The position numbers and the translations under genes were made by a program. A DNA stretch of 64,000 nt. Source: Parendozoicomonas haliclonae (GTDB taxonomy: Bacteria > Pseudomonadota > Gammaproteobacteria > Pseudomonadales > Endozoicomonadaceae). The notes under the pieces were generated by a model that searched no databases, was not told the origin of the DNA, and worked only from the letters and a program-made list of their open reading frames with translations. Location of the stretch: positions 186,001 to 250,000 of the forward strand of contig NZ_FWPT01000003.1 of assembly GCF_900174585.1 (NCBI RefSeq), read 5' to 3'. Shown here piece by piece: positions 46,300 through 55,529 of the stretch; position 1 is the first letter of the stretch, and the number at the start of each line of letters is the position of its first letter.

Positions 46300-46327
46300 C
46301 AGGGTGATGATAACCATCATCACCCTG
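46300..46327 (-). other. Second hairpin between tsf and pyrH
   Basis: CAGGGTGATGAT-AACC-ATCATCACCCTG is a perfect 12-bp stem lying just beyond the tsf terminator. There is no U-tract on the minus strand. It may stabilise the 5' end of the pyrH mRNA or reinforce termination. Confidence 0.5.
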
Positions 46328-46328
46328 T

Positions 46329-46369
46329 AAAACAAAACCAGCACGCATCCGCAAGGGATCCGGGCTGGT
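46329..46369 (-). terminator. Terminator downstream of tsf
   Basis: On the minus strand ACCAGC..GGATCC, loop, GGAT..GCTGGT, then TTTTGTTTTA. The stem has a small internal mismatch. It begins 11 nt after the tsf stop and would limit read-through into pyrH. Confidence 0.75.
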
Positions 46370-46379
46370 CTGTCAGTGC

Positions 46380-47237
46380 TTAGTTGTTGCCAGCAGCAGC
46401 GGCAGCAACTTCAGCAGCGAAGTCTACAACTTCTTTCTCGATGCCTTCGCCAACTTCGTAGCGAACCATGCTCACGATGGTAGCGCCACCGTTCTTGGCC
46501 AGCTGACCAACAGTCAGCTCAGGGTTCTTAACGAACGCCTGTTCAGTCAGGCTGTTTTCAGCCAGGAACTTCTTGATACGGCCTTCGATCATCTTTTCAA
46601 CGATGTTTTCTGGCTTGCCAGCCATGTCTGGCTGAGCCTTGATGATCTCTTTTTCTTTCTCAACAACTTCGGCAGGCATGTCAGCAGGGTTGATAACCTG
46701 TGGGTTAACAGCTGCTACGTGCATGGCGATATCGCGAGCCAGCTCTTCGTTACCACCTTCCAGAGCAACCAGAACCGCGATGCGGCTGTTACCGTGAACG
46801 TAAGAACCAACAACGCCACCTTCCAGCTTGGTTACGCGACGAACGTCAACGTTCTCACCAATCTTCTGAACCAGAGCCTGACGGTCAGTTTCAACAGAAG
46901 CCTTCAGAGCTTCGATATCCAGCAGACCTTCAGTGGCAGCTTTCTCGATTACGGAGTCAGCGAACGCGATGAAGCCAGCGTCACGAGCAACGAAGTCAGT
47001 TTCAGAGTTAACTTCCAGTACCAGAGCAGCGCCGTCAACAGCCTTGGCTACTACGATACCTTCAGCAGCAGTACGACCAGCCTTCTTGGCCGCTTTGGCC
47101 TGACCGGACTTACGCATCTCTTCGATTGCTACATCAATATCACCACCAGCTTCAGCCAGAGCGCGCTTGCACTCCATCATGCCCAGGCCAGTACGATCAC
47201 GCAGTTCTTTTACCAGAGCAGCGGAAATTGTCGCCAT
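46380..47237 (-). CDS. tsf: Elongation factor Ts
   Basis: The 285-aa nucleotide exchange factor for EF-Tu has an N-terminal UBA-like domain ([20 protein letters not shown]), the core [15 protein letters not shown] (TDFVA contact motif) and a C-terminal module. ATG 47237 follows AGAGGA; a GTG just before it is less likely. Confidence 0.97.
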   Translation of the reverse strand: MATISAALVKELRDRTGLGMMECKRALAEAGGDIDVAIEEMRKSGQAKAAKKAGRTAAEGIVVAKAVDGAALVLEVNSETDFVARDAGFIAFADSVIEKAATEGLLDIEALKASVETDRQALVQKIGENVDVRRVTKLEGGVVGSYVHGNSRIAVLVALEGGNEELARDIAMHVAAVNPQVINPADMPAEVVEKEKEIIKAQPDMAGKPENIVEKMIEGRIKKFLAENSLTEQAFVKNPELTVGQLAKNGGATIVSMVRYEVGEGIEKEVVDFAAEVAAAAAGNN

Positions 47238-47263
47238 CACAGTATCCTCTTATCTGTCAGTAA

Positions 47264-47300
47264 ACAGGTAGTGCGTCTGGATTATGAGCGCACTACCTGT
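47264..47300 (-). other. Large stem-loop directly upstream of tsf
   Basis: ACAGGTAGTGCG pairs with CGCACTACCTGT (12 bp) around a 13-nt loop, 27 nt before the tsf start codon. It is not followed by a U-tract. With the hairpin at 47361-47383 it structures the rpsB-tsf intercistronic RNA. Confidence 0.5.
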
Positions 47301-47360
47301 ATAAAGTCCCTTGCACCCAAAGCTGTAAACAACGTAAAGCTTTCGGTGGCTTTTATGGCA

Positions 47361-47383
47361 GAAAGGGGGCAAAGCCCCCTTTC
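47361..47383 (-). terminator. Attenuator-like hairpin between rpsB and tsf
   Basis: GAAAGGGGGC-AAA-GCCCCCTTTC is a perfect 10-bp stem about 60 nt past the rpsB stop. The T-run after it on the minus strand is short (TTTCTGCC), so partial termination, giving more rpsB than tsf message, is plausible. Confidence 0.6.
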
Positions 47384-47445
47384 TTCAGTGATAGTTATTC
47401 AGCACGTGCACACAACAAAAGGGCAGACGCTGAACACTTCACAAA

Positions 47446-48201
47446 TCAGGCTTCTTCGCCAGACTCGTCAGCAGCTTCTTCTGCAGCAGCTTCTTCAGCT
47501 TCTACGAATTCGCCAGTCTGAGCAGCACGAGCTTCCAGAATGGTGTCAGCAGCGCTGGACAGGTACAGCTGGATAGCGCGGATTGCGTCATCGTTACCTG
47601 GGATGATCATGTCAACGCCGTCTGGGTTGCTGTTGGTATCAACGATACCGATAACAGGGATACCCAGTTTGTTGGCTTCCTGGATAGCGATCTTTTCGTG
47701 TTCTACGTCGATCACGAACAGTGCGTCAGGCAGACCGCCCATTTCCTTGATACCGCCCAGGGAACGCTCCAGCTTTTCCAGCTGACGGGAACGCATCAGA
47801 GCTTCTTTCTTGGTCAGCTTCTCGAAGGTACCGTCTTCACGCTGAACTTCCAGGTCACGCAGACGACGTACAGACTGACGAATAGTCTTGTAGTTGGTCA
47901 GCATGCCGCCCAGCCAGCGGTGATCAACGAAAGGCATACCACAACGAGCAGCCTGCTCGCGTACGTGCTTGCCAGCAGCGCGCTTGGTACCAACAAACAG
48001 GATCTTGTTCTTGCCTTCAGCCAGCTTCTGGATGAAATCCAGAGCGTTGTTGAACGCAGGAAGAGTGTATTCCAGGTTGATGATATGGATTTTGTTACGA
48101 GCGCCAAAGATGTACTTGCCCATCTTTGGGTTCCAGTAACGGGTCTGGTGGCCGAAGTGAACACCAGCCTTCAGCATGTCGCGCATGGTAACGTGTGCCA
48201 T
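47446..48201 (-). CDS. rpsB: Ribosomal protein S2
   Basis: The 251-aa protein has [54 protein letters not shown] and [15 protein letters not shown]. The C-terminal Ala/Glu-rich acidic tail is longer than in E. coli S2 (241 aa). ATG 48201 has AGGAG 8 nt upstream. The frame extends 50 codons further upstream but without family support; that stretch is the leader, where S2 autoregulation would act. Confidence 0.97.
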   Translation of the reverse strand: MAHVTMRDMLKAGVHFGHQTRYWNPKMGKYIFGARNKIHIINLEYTLPAFNNALDFIQKLAEGKNKILFVGTKRAAGKHVREQAARCGMPFVDHRWLGGMLTNYKTIRQSVRRLRDLEVQREDGTFEKLTKKEALMRSRQLEKLERSLGGIKEMGGLPDALFVIDVEHEKIAIQEANKLGIPVIGIVDTNSNPDGVDMIIPGNDDAIRAIQLYLSSAADTILEARAAQTGEFVEAEEAAAEEAADESGEEA

Positions 48202-48469
48202 GACTTTAACTCCTGAGGGGTTATGCCTCCATATACCCCATAAACCCGACCCTCTATGCCTGTTCTCTTTGACAAGAACACAGCATGGGGCACCCCGGGA
48301 TATGTGCCGGTATATGTGCGATTTATTTAAAAAGTAAATGTACTGCTGCACATGGACCGGTAAAGGTTCATAAGCAGCAGCGCGGCTTTATACCATAAAG
48401 ATACTTCATCCGCCACATTTTTGCGCTTACGGCATCCACCAGGAAGGGAGGAATTTTTACAAAGAACGA

Positions 48470-48736
48470 CTAATCCTTGCTGTGCTTATGGTGCTCCCGG
48501 CTGGGCTTTTTATGGTCATGCTCCTTGGTGTGATGATGTCGATCACCGGATTTATGATCCTCATGATCCGGCACCGGATGTTTATGCCCTTCCGGGTTAC
48601 CACCATGACGAGTATGGGGATGACTCTTCTCATGCTGCCGGTATTCATTTTGATGCTTGTCATGCTTATGGTGAACCGGAGCCTCCTCGCCATCAGCAAT
48701 CACATCGTCCGCGAAATCATCATCTTTGGCAGCCAT
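48470..48736 (-). CDS. Histidine-rich small protein, probable metal binder
   Basis: The 88-aa protein has an acidic start (MAAKDDDFADDVIADGEEAP), then a hydrophilic tail with 20 His among about 67 residues, mostly as HxH, HH or HHH mixed with Lys, Asp and Glu. A GAGGTG site lies about 8 nt before ATG 48736. There is no signal peptide or membrane span. Such tails bind Ni, Zn or Cu in other proteins; the role here is unknown. It stands between rpsB and the terminator of the mevalonate operon, on the same strand. Confidence 0.6.
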   Translation of the reverse strand: MAAKDDDFADDVIADGEEAPVHHKHDKHQNEYRQHEKSHPHTRHGGNPEGHKHPVPDHEDHKSGDRHHHTKEHDHKKPSREHHKHSKD

Positions 48737-48802
48737 AACTCTACACCTCGAACAACTAAAGCTCCTCCAGTCTAGCAGCCGCCACAGCAAACACCCTGAA
48801 AC

Positions 48803-48838
48803 AAAAAAGCCTCCGTACACCCTGTGCACGGAGGCTTT
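48803..48838 (-). terminator. Terminator of the mevalonate operon
   Basis: On the minus strand AAGCCTCCGTGCAC, loop AGGGT, GTACGGAGGCTT, then T-run TTTTTTGT. It begins 21 nt after the decarboxylase stop and ends the operon. Confidence 0.85.
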
Positions 48839-48858
48839 CGATCAAATCATTCAAACAC

Positions 48859-49863
48859 TTAGAGAAAAGGCACAATGATATCCATTTCCGGGAAGACTTG
48901 GGCCAGATCATCCGTAGAATTCGCCTCAAACAACAGCTTAACGTTAGGACCGGCATCCATCGTGGCATAAACGGGCACACCCTCCTCACGCAGCTGCCAC
49001 ACCTTCTGCAAGGCAACAACCGATTCCGGCTGCCAGTAAAGCAATGGTGGCCAGGAGGCCAACATAGTGGCGTGCATCGCCATGGCATTTTGCTCTGCCG
49101 TCGCCCCCAGCAGGGTGAAATCCCGCTGAACAATGGCATGCTCTAAGCGAGCAATATCGCGCTCCGCCTGCTCCGGCCAGCTACCGTATAGCAGCGCACT
49201 ATCGACCGTTCTCTGCATACCTTCCCGCGAGCCGGTTTTCTTCTCCTCACCAGTCAGCGTCAGAACCCCTACCCGCAACTCAGGCCAGGATTCCGGCAGG
49301 GGCTTGGCGAAGCTGTCCATACCATCCGCGCGTACACCTTTGTGCCAGCGCACAAAACCGTCATAGACCGAACGGCATGCGCTGCCGCTACCCAGTCGCG
49401 CCAGCACCGAAAGCTGCTCATCACCAAGACCCAGACCGTAGAGCCCCGACAAAGCCTTGGTCAGCGCGGCAAATCCAGAAGCAGAAGAAGCCAGCCCGGC
49501 ACCAGTGGCCACATCATTGACCGTATCAACACGCAAACAGCCCGGCACCAACCCACGAAATAGATCGATATGGGCAACAACCTTTTTATAGAAACCCGAA
49601 TCGCGATTAACCGCAGAGCCATTCAGATAGACTTCATCAGCCTGCGCATCAGAGAGAAATGCGACTCGCGTGGTCGAACCCTTATTCCCCAGCGAAACAG
49701 ACAGGGAATCATTCACCGGCAGGTTCAGCGCCGCATTACGCTTACCCCAATATTTGCACAGGGCAATATTGACCGGCGCAAAAGCCTCAAAGGAAGCGAC
49801 CGGCGCCGGGACACAATCCGCCAACAGCCGTGCTGCAACATCATTCCGGGTCAGATTCAACAT
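48859..49863 (-). CDS. mvaD: Diphosphomevalonate decarboxylase
   Basis: The 334-aa GHMP-fold enzyme makes IPP from mevalonate diphosphate with ATP. It has APVNIALCKYWGKRN (substrate and Lys contacts), LPVNDSLSVSLG, TGAGLASSASGFAALTKAL, GSGSACRSVYDGFVRW, and MDAGPNVKLL near the end, matching MDD rather than other GHMP kinases. ATG 49863 or GTG 49872 could start it; either lies inside the end of the upstream kinase gene, so the two are coupled. Confidence 0.93.
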   Translation of the reverse strand: MLNLTRNDVAARLLADCVPAPVASFEAFAPVNIALCKYWGKRNAALNLPVNDSLSVSLGNKGSTTRVAFLSDAQADEVYLNGSAVNRDSGFYKKVVAHIDLFRGLVPGCLRVDTVNDVATGAGLASSASGFAALTKALSGLYGLGLGDEQLSVLARLGSGSACRSVYDGFVRWHKGVRADGMDSFAKPLPESWPELRVGVLTLTGEEKKTGSREGMQRTVDSALLYGSWPEQAERDIARLEHAIVQRDFTLLGATAEQNAMAMHATMLASWPPLLYWQPESVVALQKVWQLREEGVPVYATMDAGPNVKLLFEANSTDDLAQVFPEMDIIVPFL

Positions 49864-50806
49864 ACACACCACATTTGCTTACAGTCACGGGCAGGCGCTC
49901 AAAGCCTTCCAGCTCGGGGATGGCGTTTGAGCCCTCAAACTGCGCAGGATCAAACAAGGCCACCACGCAGTCACCCAGGCCGGAACCGGAAATTTTTACG
50001 CCGATAGCTCCCTTCGCGCGCAGATCATAGGTCATATCAGCTAGGGTTTTATCACAAACGCCCAGCGCATCCTGCAGACCATGATAAACATTCATGCAGC
50101 GACCCAGACGCTTCAGGTTATTTTCCCGCACAGCACCAGTGGCCTGCTGGGTACACTCATTCATCACCCGATACAGATGATCATACAGCGCCGGGATCAT
50201 CATTCGCTCTTCCCGCACCCGGGCAACCACTTCTGGAGTCGGGGTTTTATAGCCACAGTAATACAGTGCAATCGGCAGATCCTCGCCGAGAGGTGTGATG
50301 GTGCGGGTATCCGGACGATAAAGAACAGTGCCACCATAAATACTCGCCACCAGATCAGTACCGGAACCGCTGCCCTGCACATTTCGCACAACTACAAGAC
50401 ACTCATCCAGCAGCGCCCGCGGCTTCGAGGGCAGACCACACAGATGACGGAAAGCCGCTGCCACAGCCACAGTAAGGGCAGCGGAAGAGCCCAGCCCTAC
50501 CTTATGAGAAAAGTCGGAAGTGATCGTAATCTCAACACCTGCCATCAACCGGCTGCGCCAGCGATTCAGCAGCTCCAGCACAAAGCGATGGGTAGGATCA
50601 TCAGGCAATCTGTCGAGGTGAGCATGCAAGTCACCCAACACAGAGCGGATGATCACCTCGCGATCATCACGCAGGGTCACCTCAACCCGAATTCTGGCCT
50701 CCATGGCACAGGCAATCGCCGCACCACCATACAGAACCGCATGCTCACCAAACAGCATGGTGCTGCCGGGAGCCGAAACAACAACTTTCTTCACTGTGTT
50801 ATTCAC
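49841..50806 (-). CDS. GHMP kinase, probable phosphomevalonate kinase
   Basis: The 321-aa protein has the GHMP motifs GEHAVLYGGAAIACAM, KVGLGSSAALTVAVAAAF (ATP loop) and KISGSGLGDCVVALF. The N-terminal GEH motif resembles mevalonate kinases, but VQGSGSGTDLVASIYGG resembles the substrate loop of phosphomevalonate kinases. As the operon holds two kinases and needs both activities, I assign this one to phosphomevalonate and the next to mevalonate. The assignment could be reversed. Confidence 0.7.
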   Translation of the reverse strand: MNNTVKKVVVSAPGSTMLFGEHAVLYGGAAIACAMEARIRVEVTLRDDREVIIRSVLGDLHAHLDRLPDDPTHRFVLELLNRWRSRLMAGVEITITSDFSHKVGLGSSAALTVAVAAAFRHLCGLPSKPRALLDECLVVVRNVQGSGSGTDLVASIYGGTVLYRPDTRTITPLGEDLPIALYYCGYKTPTPEVVARVREERMMIPALYDHLYRVMNECTQQATGAVRENNLKRLGRCMNVYHGLQDALGVCDKTLADMTYDLRAKGAIGVKISGSGLGDCVVALFDPAQFEGSNAIPELEGFERLPVTVSKCGVYVESDPE

Positions 50807-50921
50807 AATTAAGTAATCGGGGCATTATAACGGAGGACACCCACAGATTCAGATCAGCACTCTGCAGCAAACCTTTTACACCACCACAGAGCCACTGAAA
50901 CATCCGAAAGATGTCGGAGAT

Positions 50922-51932
50922 TTAGCAGAGCCGAACACCAAGCGGATCGCACTGCAGACGGGTCACAGGAAATCCATATTCCTGGCACAACTCAGTCACC
51001 GGCTCATCACTCTGCACCAGCAGAAACCCGGCTTTTTCACCAAAGACAGCACCGGCGCCACTCACCTTACCGACAGCGTTATAGCGTGAACGCAAATCTT
51101 CCACGAAACGCTGCACGGTTCCCGGAACCACACCAATATCCACAAGCAATTGATGGTTACGGAACAAATACTCTTTTAGAGCACCGACATCCCGACACAG
51201 GAAAGCCTGCTCGAGACCGGTAATAATGCTGTGAAACTCATTCCAGATGGTGCTTTTGCCGAATTTGCGACGCACTTCCGCCACACACTGACCGGTACTC
51301 ACCTCCGGCTCCCCAGAGTTCACCAAATACCAGTTCAGCTCCGGCAGCTCTTCACGGGTTTCTACCTGGGCATTTTCCATACGCACCAGACCACCGTGAA
51401 CCGTCACCATCGGATCAATAGTACTGTTGCAGCCATGCTGCAGACGCTCGGTATGACTGGTAAAACGGAACAGCGCCATCTTATCCAGTTCAACACCATA
51501 GAAACCCGCCACCGCTGCAAGCACAGCAGCCACAGTTGCTGCAGAAGACCCCATACCGGAACGCATGGGAATATCGGACTTCAGATGAATTTCCAGACCG
51601 GAACCCACAGGCAGGTCATGGGCACTGAACAATCCGGCAATCGCGTAGAGATAAAGCTGCCCAGGCTTCGGCAACACTTCAACAATCTGCTTCTGACCCA
51701 GCAGATAGGCCTGGTAGCTTTCATCGATAGCCAGCCGAAGCTCTTCCAGCTCAGACAGACTGCACTCAGCCAGGCGCCCGTAATTATCCAGATAAAAGTG
51801 GACTGACGGCTCAAGCATGGGCCGCACTTCACAGTGGGCATGAATATTCACCGCCACCGCCAGTGCCGGCGAGCCATACACCACCGAGTGTTCGCCTGAG
51901 ATGATAATTTTGCCGGGAGCAATTGCTCTCAT
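50922..51932 (-). CDS. GHMP kinase, probable mevalonate kinase
   Basis: The 336-aa protein has APGKIIISGEHSVVYGSPAL, SDIPMRSGMGSSAATVAAVL and KVSGAGAVFGEKAGFLL. The sequence ERLQHGCNSTIDPMVTVHGG corresponds to the HGxPSGxD...GG segment of mevalonate kinases, with Asp of TIDPMV the likely catalytic base. There is a 115-nt gap to the second kinase and a 121-nt gap from HMG-CoA synthase on the same strand. Confidence 0.75.
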   Translation of the reverse strand: MRAIAPGKIIISGEHSVVYGSPALAVAVNIHAHCEVRPMLEPSVHFYLDNYGRLAECSLSELEELRLAIDESYQAYLLGQKQIVEVLPKPGQLYLYAIAGLFSAHDLPVGSGLEIHLKSDIPMRSGMGSSAATVAAVLAAVAGFYGVELDKMALFRFTSHTERLQHGCNSTIDPMVTVHGGLVRMENAQVETREELPELNWYLVNSGEPEVSTGQCVAEVRRKFGKSTIWNEFHSIITGLEQAFLCRDVGALKEYLFRNHQLLVDIGVVPGTVQRFVEDLRSRYNAVGKVSGAGAVFGEKAGFLLVQSDEPVTELCQEYGFPVTRLQCDPLGVRLC

Positions 51933-52053
51933 CGCTTATCCGCCATATCCAAACAACTTGCCGCCCATTGTAAGGGCGGCAAGGTAATGACTAAACCCCG
52001 GTTAATGACTTTCTTTCACGTCAAACCGAAAACTGCCCGATTCAGGCAAATGC

Positions 52054-53226
52054 TCAGTCACCAATCTCCGTATAGATGCGCTTGTGATCATGCACACCCG
52101 CCAGTCGATAGTAACCTGCCGCCTCTTCGGCAAAATCATGGCGACCACCATCGGCAGGAACAGAACGACCAAAGTGCACAACATAGGAGGGGTAATCCAG
52201 CTCCTGCCGCTGCTCAAGCATATCCACATGGGCCTGCCGACGGGCGTGTTCCCGATAGCCCGGCTGCACAGTGGCCGAGAAGAACTCCCCAACGCAGCCC
52301 GAGCCGTAACTGAACAGACCAATATGCTTGCCGGACAGATCCTCAGCATCATTCTCCAGCAGAGACGCGATACCAATATAAAGCGCAGCACTGTAGCTGT
52401 TACCGATCTGGCGACTGTAATGCAGACTGGCTCCGATCTGCTGTTCCAGCAGCTCATCGGTCATGGAAACGCCATTGGTCACCGCCAGCTTACGATGAGC
52501 CTTTTCGGCCATCTTGCCAAAGGGCAGGTGATAGCAGAAGCGGGAGAACTGATCGAAAGCCAGACCACCGGCCTCTTCATAGTTTTTCCAGCTCTGCCGC
52601 AGCGCCTTCAGATAAATGATGGTGGAGTATTTACCATCCACCAGCGCAGTATCCCGATAATTGGGGCGCCAGAAGTCCATCACATCTTCGGAGTAACAGC
52701 CGCTCTCCGCATGAATACTCAGCAAACGGGGATTACTTTTCACGATGAAAGCCACCGCGCCGCATCCCTGAGTCGCCTCACCCGGCGTACCAAAGCCGTA
52801 ACGGGCAATATCCGAGGCAATGACCATCACCTGCGCATCCGGCTTTCTGGCAACAATGCCACAAGCCATCTGCAAAGCGGCAGTTGCGCTGTAACAGGCC
52901 TGCTTCAATTCCACCACACGACAGTTAGAGCCCAACTGCAACAGACGGTGCACGTAGACACCTGCCGCCTTGGACTGATCAATACTCGACTCGGTAGCAA
53001 ACAGAATTGTGCTGATACTGTTACGGTTGTCATCCGTTACCAGAGGTCTGCCGGCATTGGCAGCCAGGGTAACAATATCTTCGTCCTGAGAGGGAACACC
53101 CATGCGATCCTGGCCCAGGCCTATCCGGTATTTGTCCGGATCTTCTCCGTTGTGTTCCGCCAGCGTTGCCAGCGGCAGATACATACCGGAGGAGTAAAAA
53201 CTGATGTCATCAATACCGATGGACAT
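52054..53226 (-). CDS. mvaS: Hydroxymethylglutaryl-CoA synthase
   Basis: The 390-aa enzyme joins acetyl-CoA and acetoacetyl-CoA to HMG-CoA. It has IDDISFYSSGMYLPLATLAE, KYRIGLGQDRMGVPSQDEDI, the nucleophile Cys in ELKQACYSATAAL, FCYHLPFGKMAEKA with the catalytic His, and SYGSGCVGEFFSATVQ. Length and motifs match bacterial HMGS. Confidence 0.93.
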   Translation of the reverse strand: MSIGIDDISFYSSGMYLPLATLAEHNGEDPDKYRIGLGQDRMGVPSQDEDIVTLAANAGRPLVTDDNRNSISTILFATESSIDQSKAAGVYVHRLLQLGSNCRVVELKQACYSATAALQMACGIVARKPDAQVMVIASDIARYGFGTPGEATQGCGAVAFIVKSNPRLLSIHAESGCYSEDVMDFWRPNYRDTALVDGKYSTIIYLKALRQSWKNYEEAGGLAFDQFSRFCYHLPFGKMAEKAHRKLAVTNGVSMTDELLEQQIGASLHYSRQIGNSYSAALYIGIASLLENDAEDLSGKHIGLFSYGSGCVGEFFSATVQPGYREHARRQAHVDMLEQRQELDYPSYVVHFGRSVPADGGRHDFAEEAAGYYRLAGVHDHKRIYTEIGD

Positions 53227-53246
53227 AATACTCTATCAGACCGTTG

Positions 53247-54302
53247 TCAGATCATTTCATCCAGAATTAGTCTTTCATTGCCGTATAAATGGGCAACATC
53301 CGGCACCCCCAGCAGGAACATGGCTGTGACAAACTCACGCCGCAGGGCTTCTATGGTTTCTACCACCCGGTCTACAGACTCCATGGCTGGCTTGAGTAGC
53401 GGGGCAGCCATCCCGCACAGACGGGCGCCGAGTATAACAGACTTGGCCATGTCAACACCGTTCCGCAGACCGCCACTGGCAATTATCTGCGTACGGTCCC
53501 GATAAGGGGCAGCATTCCTGAGCGCAATCGGTGTCGGGATACCCCAATCCTGGAACAGCATGCCCAGTTCATGGCGATCATCCGAGCGCAAATGCTCTAT
53601 CCGGCTCCATGACGTTCCGCCCTGACCGGCCACATCTATATACTCGATACCCTGAGACACCAGACCGGCAATATCTTCACTGGAGAAGCCACAACCCACT
53701 TCTTTAACAAGCAGTGGACAATCAAGCTCACGACGAATGTCGCCAATCTTGTGCAGCAGACCGGAGAAATTGATATCTCCTTCCGGCTGAACAGCTTCCT
53801 GCAGGGCATTCAGATGTAGGTACAACCCATCAGCCCCCACCAGCTCAACCGCTGCCCGGCACTGTTCTATACCGAACCCATAGTTGAGCTGAACAGCACC
53901 GATATTGGCCAACAACAGAGCATCCGGAGCGTACTGACGCAGGGCAAAGCTGGCCCGTGCCGTCTCCCGCTCAAACATGACTCGCTGAGATCCCACACCC
54001 ATAGCCACGCCAGCTTCCTGGGCAGCCAGTGCGAGATTACGGTTAATGGTTCTGACCAGCGCATGATCACCACCGGTCATGGAAGAGATCAGGAGAGGAA
54101 AGGAGAGCTTGCGCCCCATAAACTCGACCGACGGATCAACCTCTGAAAGATTGAGCTCCGGCAGCGCACGATGGGTCAAACGAAGGCGATCAAAATAGCG
54201 GGCATCACGATCGGTCCCGCTATCCTGTTCAATCATGCGGATATGTTCAACCTTACGGCTGTTGGTCAGTTCACCGACCCCATCCTGCACAGTGTCTGTC
54301 AT
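53247..54302 (-). CDS. fni: Type 2 (FMN-dependent) isopentenyl diphosphate isomerase
   Basis: The 351-aa TIM-barrel flavoprotein interconverts IPP and DMAPP. It has SRKVEHIRM at the start, FPLLISSMTGGDHALVRTIN, MGVGSQRVMFE, LHLNALQEAVQPEGDINF, KEVGCGFSSEDIAGL and DVAGQGGTSWSRIE (FMN phosphate region). It follows HMGR by 3 nt, so the pair is coupled. Type 2 isomerases commonly travel with bacterial mevalonate genes. Confidence 0.94.
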   Translation of the reverse strand: MTDTVQDGVGELTNSRKVEHIRMIEQDSGTDRDARYFDRLRLTHRALPELNLSEVDPSVEFMGRKLSFPLLISSMTGGDHALVRTINRNLALAAQEAGVAMGVGSQRVMFERETARASFALRQYAPDALLLANIGAVQLNYGFGIEQCRAAVELVGADGLYLHLNALQEAVQPEGDINFSGLLHKIGDIRRELDCPLLVKEVGCGFSSEDIAGLVSQGIEYIDVAGQGGTSWSRIEHLRSDDRHELGMLFQDWGIPTPIALRNAAPYRDRTQIIASGGLRNGVDMAKSVILGARLCGMAAPLLKPAMESVDRVVETIEALRREFVTAMFLLGVPDVAHLYGNERLILDEMI

Positions 54303-54305
54303 TAA

Positions 54306-55352
54306 TCAGCGCTCGAATTTCACGTGGGCTGCCATCAGCTCACCTGGGTTGGTCTGCGCCGCCAGCAGAGACAGCTCACCACACAGAACCGAAGCCGCAC
54401 AGATCACCGCCAGACGGCGGGCATTTTCACCCGGCGCACGCTCTTCGCGGCAGCCGATCAGGCGCAGGTTCTCATCGACAAAGTCGAGACCTTCGGAACC
54501 ACCTTTACCATTACCAACCGTACCCACAATCAAGTTAGGCAAGCTGACGGAGAAGTAGAGATCGCCGTTACGCACTTCTGCGTGCACGATACCCTGGGAA
54601 CCTTCAACAATATTGGCCGCGTCCTGGCCGGTCGCCAGATAGAACGCCAGCAGCATATTGGCAAAGTGGGCATTGGCACTGCGAATACCACCTGCCAGCA
54701 TGGTGCCGATCAGGTTCTTTTTGATATTCAGATCCACCACCGCTTCCGGCGTGGTTTTCAGGCGACGCTCGCACAGCTCACGAGGAATCAGCAGCTCACA
54801 AACAACGTTTTTGCCACGACCGAGAATACCGTTAACGGCTGTCGCTTTTTTATCAGTACAGAAGTTGGCGGAGATAGAGGTGTATTTCAGTTCCGGATAT
54901 TCACCCAGAATCCAGTCCTGCAGTTTTTCTGCAGCCAGAGTCACCATATTGTGACCGGAGGCATCGCCGGTGGTGAACTCAAGACGGATATAGAGCATAT
55001 TGCCGACAATCTGGTTGTGCAGATTGATCAGATTGGCAAAACGGCTGGACTCGCGCACCACCATATTCATTTCATCAATCCGGGATGAAATGCTCTGCCA
55101 GGCGGCCAGCGCCTTGCTGGCATCGGCCGCTTCCAGCAGGATGGAACGGGTCATACGCTCATCAATAAGAGTGGCCTTGATGCCACCAGCGAGAGTCGCT
55201 ACCCGCGCGCCCCGACCAACAGAAGGCCAGAGAGGGGTTTCATAGGTAGCCAGAGGCAGCATCACGCTATCATCGACAACATCGCCGACAATCCGAACCG
55301 GCCCCACCAGCCGCATGGGAATCGGAGCCTGGGTAATTTTGTGTTGAGACAT
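54306..55352 (-). CDS. Hydroxymethylglutaryl-CoA reductase
   Basis: The 348-aa protein has PIPMRLVGPVRI, TYETPLWPSVGRGA, TTGDASGHNMVTLAAEKLQD (dinucleotide loop), SISANFCTDKKATAVN (catalytic Lys), and GTVGNGKG near the end. It reduces HMG-CoA to mevalonate with two NAD(P)H. Several positions differ from the textbook motifs (GDAMGMN, GTVGGGT), consistent with a divergent bacterial branch. It is the first gene of the operon, with about 180 bp of upstream sequence for a promoter. No membrane part, unlike the eukaryotic form. Confidence 0.9.
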   Translation of the reverse strand: MSQHKITQAPIPMRLVGPVRIVGDVVDDSVMLPLATYETPLWPSVGRGARVATLAGGIKATLIDERMTRSILLEAADASKALAAWQSISSRIDEMNMVVRESSRFANLINLHNQIVGNMLYIRLEFTTGDASGHNMVTLAAEKLQDWILGEYPELKYTSISANFCTDKKATAVNGILGRGKNVVCELLIPRELCERRLKTTPEAVVDLNIKKNLIGTMLAGGIRSANAHFANMLLAFYLATGQDAANIVEGSQGIVHAEVRNGDLYFSVSLPNLIVGTVGNGKGGSEGLDFVDENLRLIGCREERAPGENARRLAVICAASVLCGELSLLAAQTNPGELMAAHVKFER

Positions 55353-55529
55353 ATCCCGGAAATCGTCCTGTCAGAATCGCTTTACAACGCCCTGGTTCTG
55401 GTTGCCCAGATGGCGCTCGTCACACTCGGGTGCGACATCATACCAGAACTCACAGAAATTCACGTAATAACATGACTGCGAACAGGGGCTTCCCGATTAA
55501 ACACCGCTGTATTAACCGCTACAACAACC

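Noticed and set aside
48202-48351. N-terminal extension of ribosomal protein S2 by 50 residues
   Set aside because: S2 begins at [13 protein letters not shown] with an AGGAG site at proper distance; the extension is untranslated leader.
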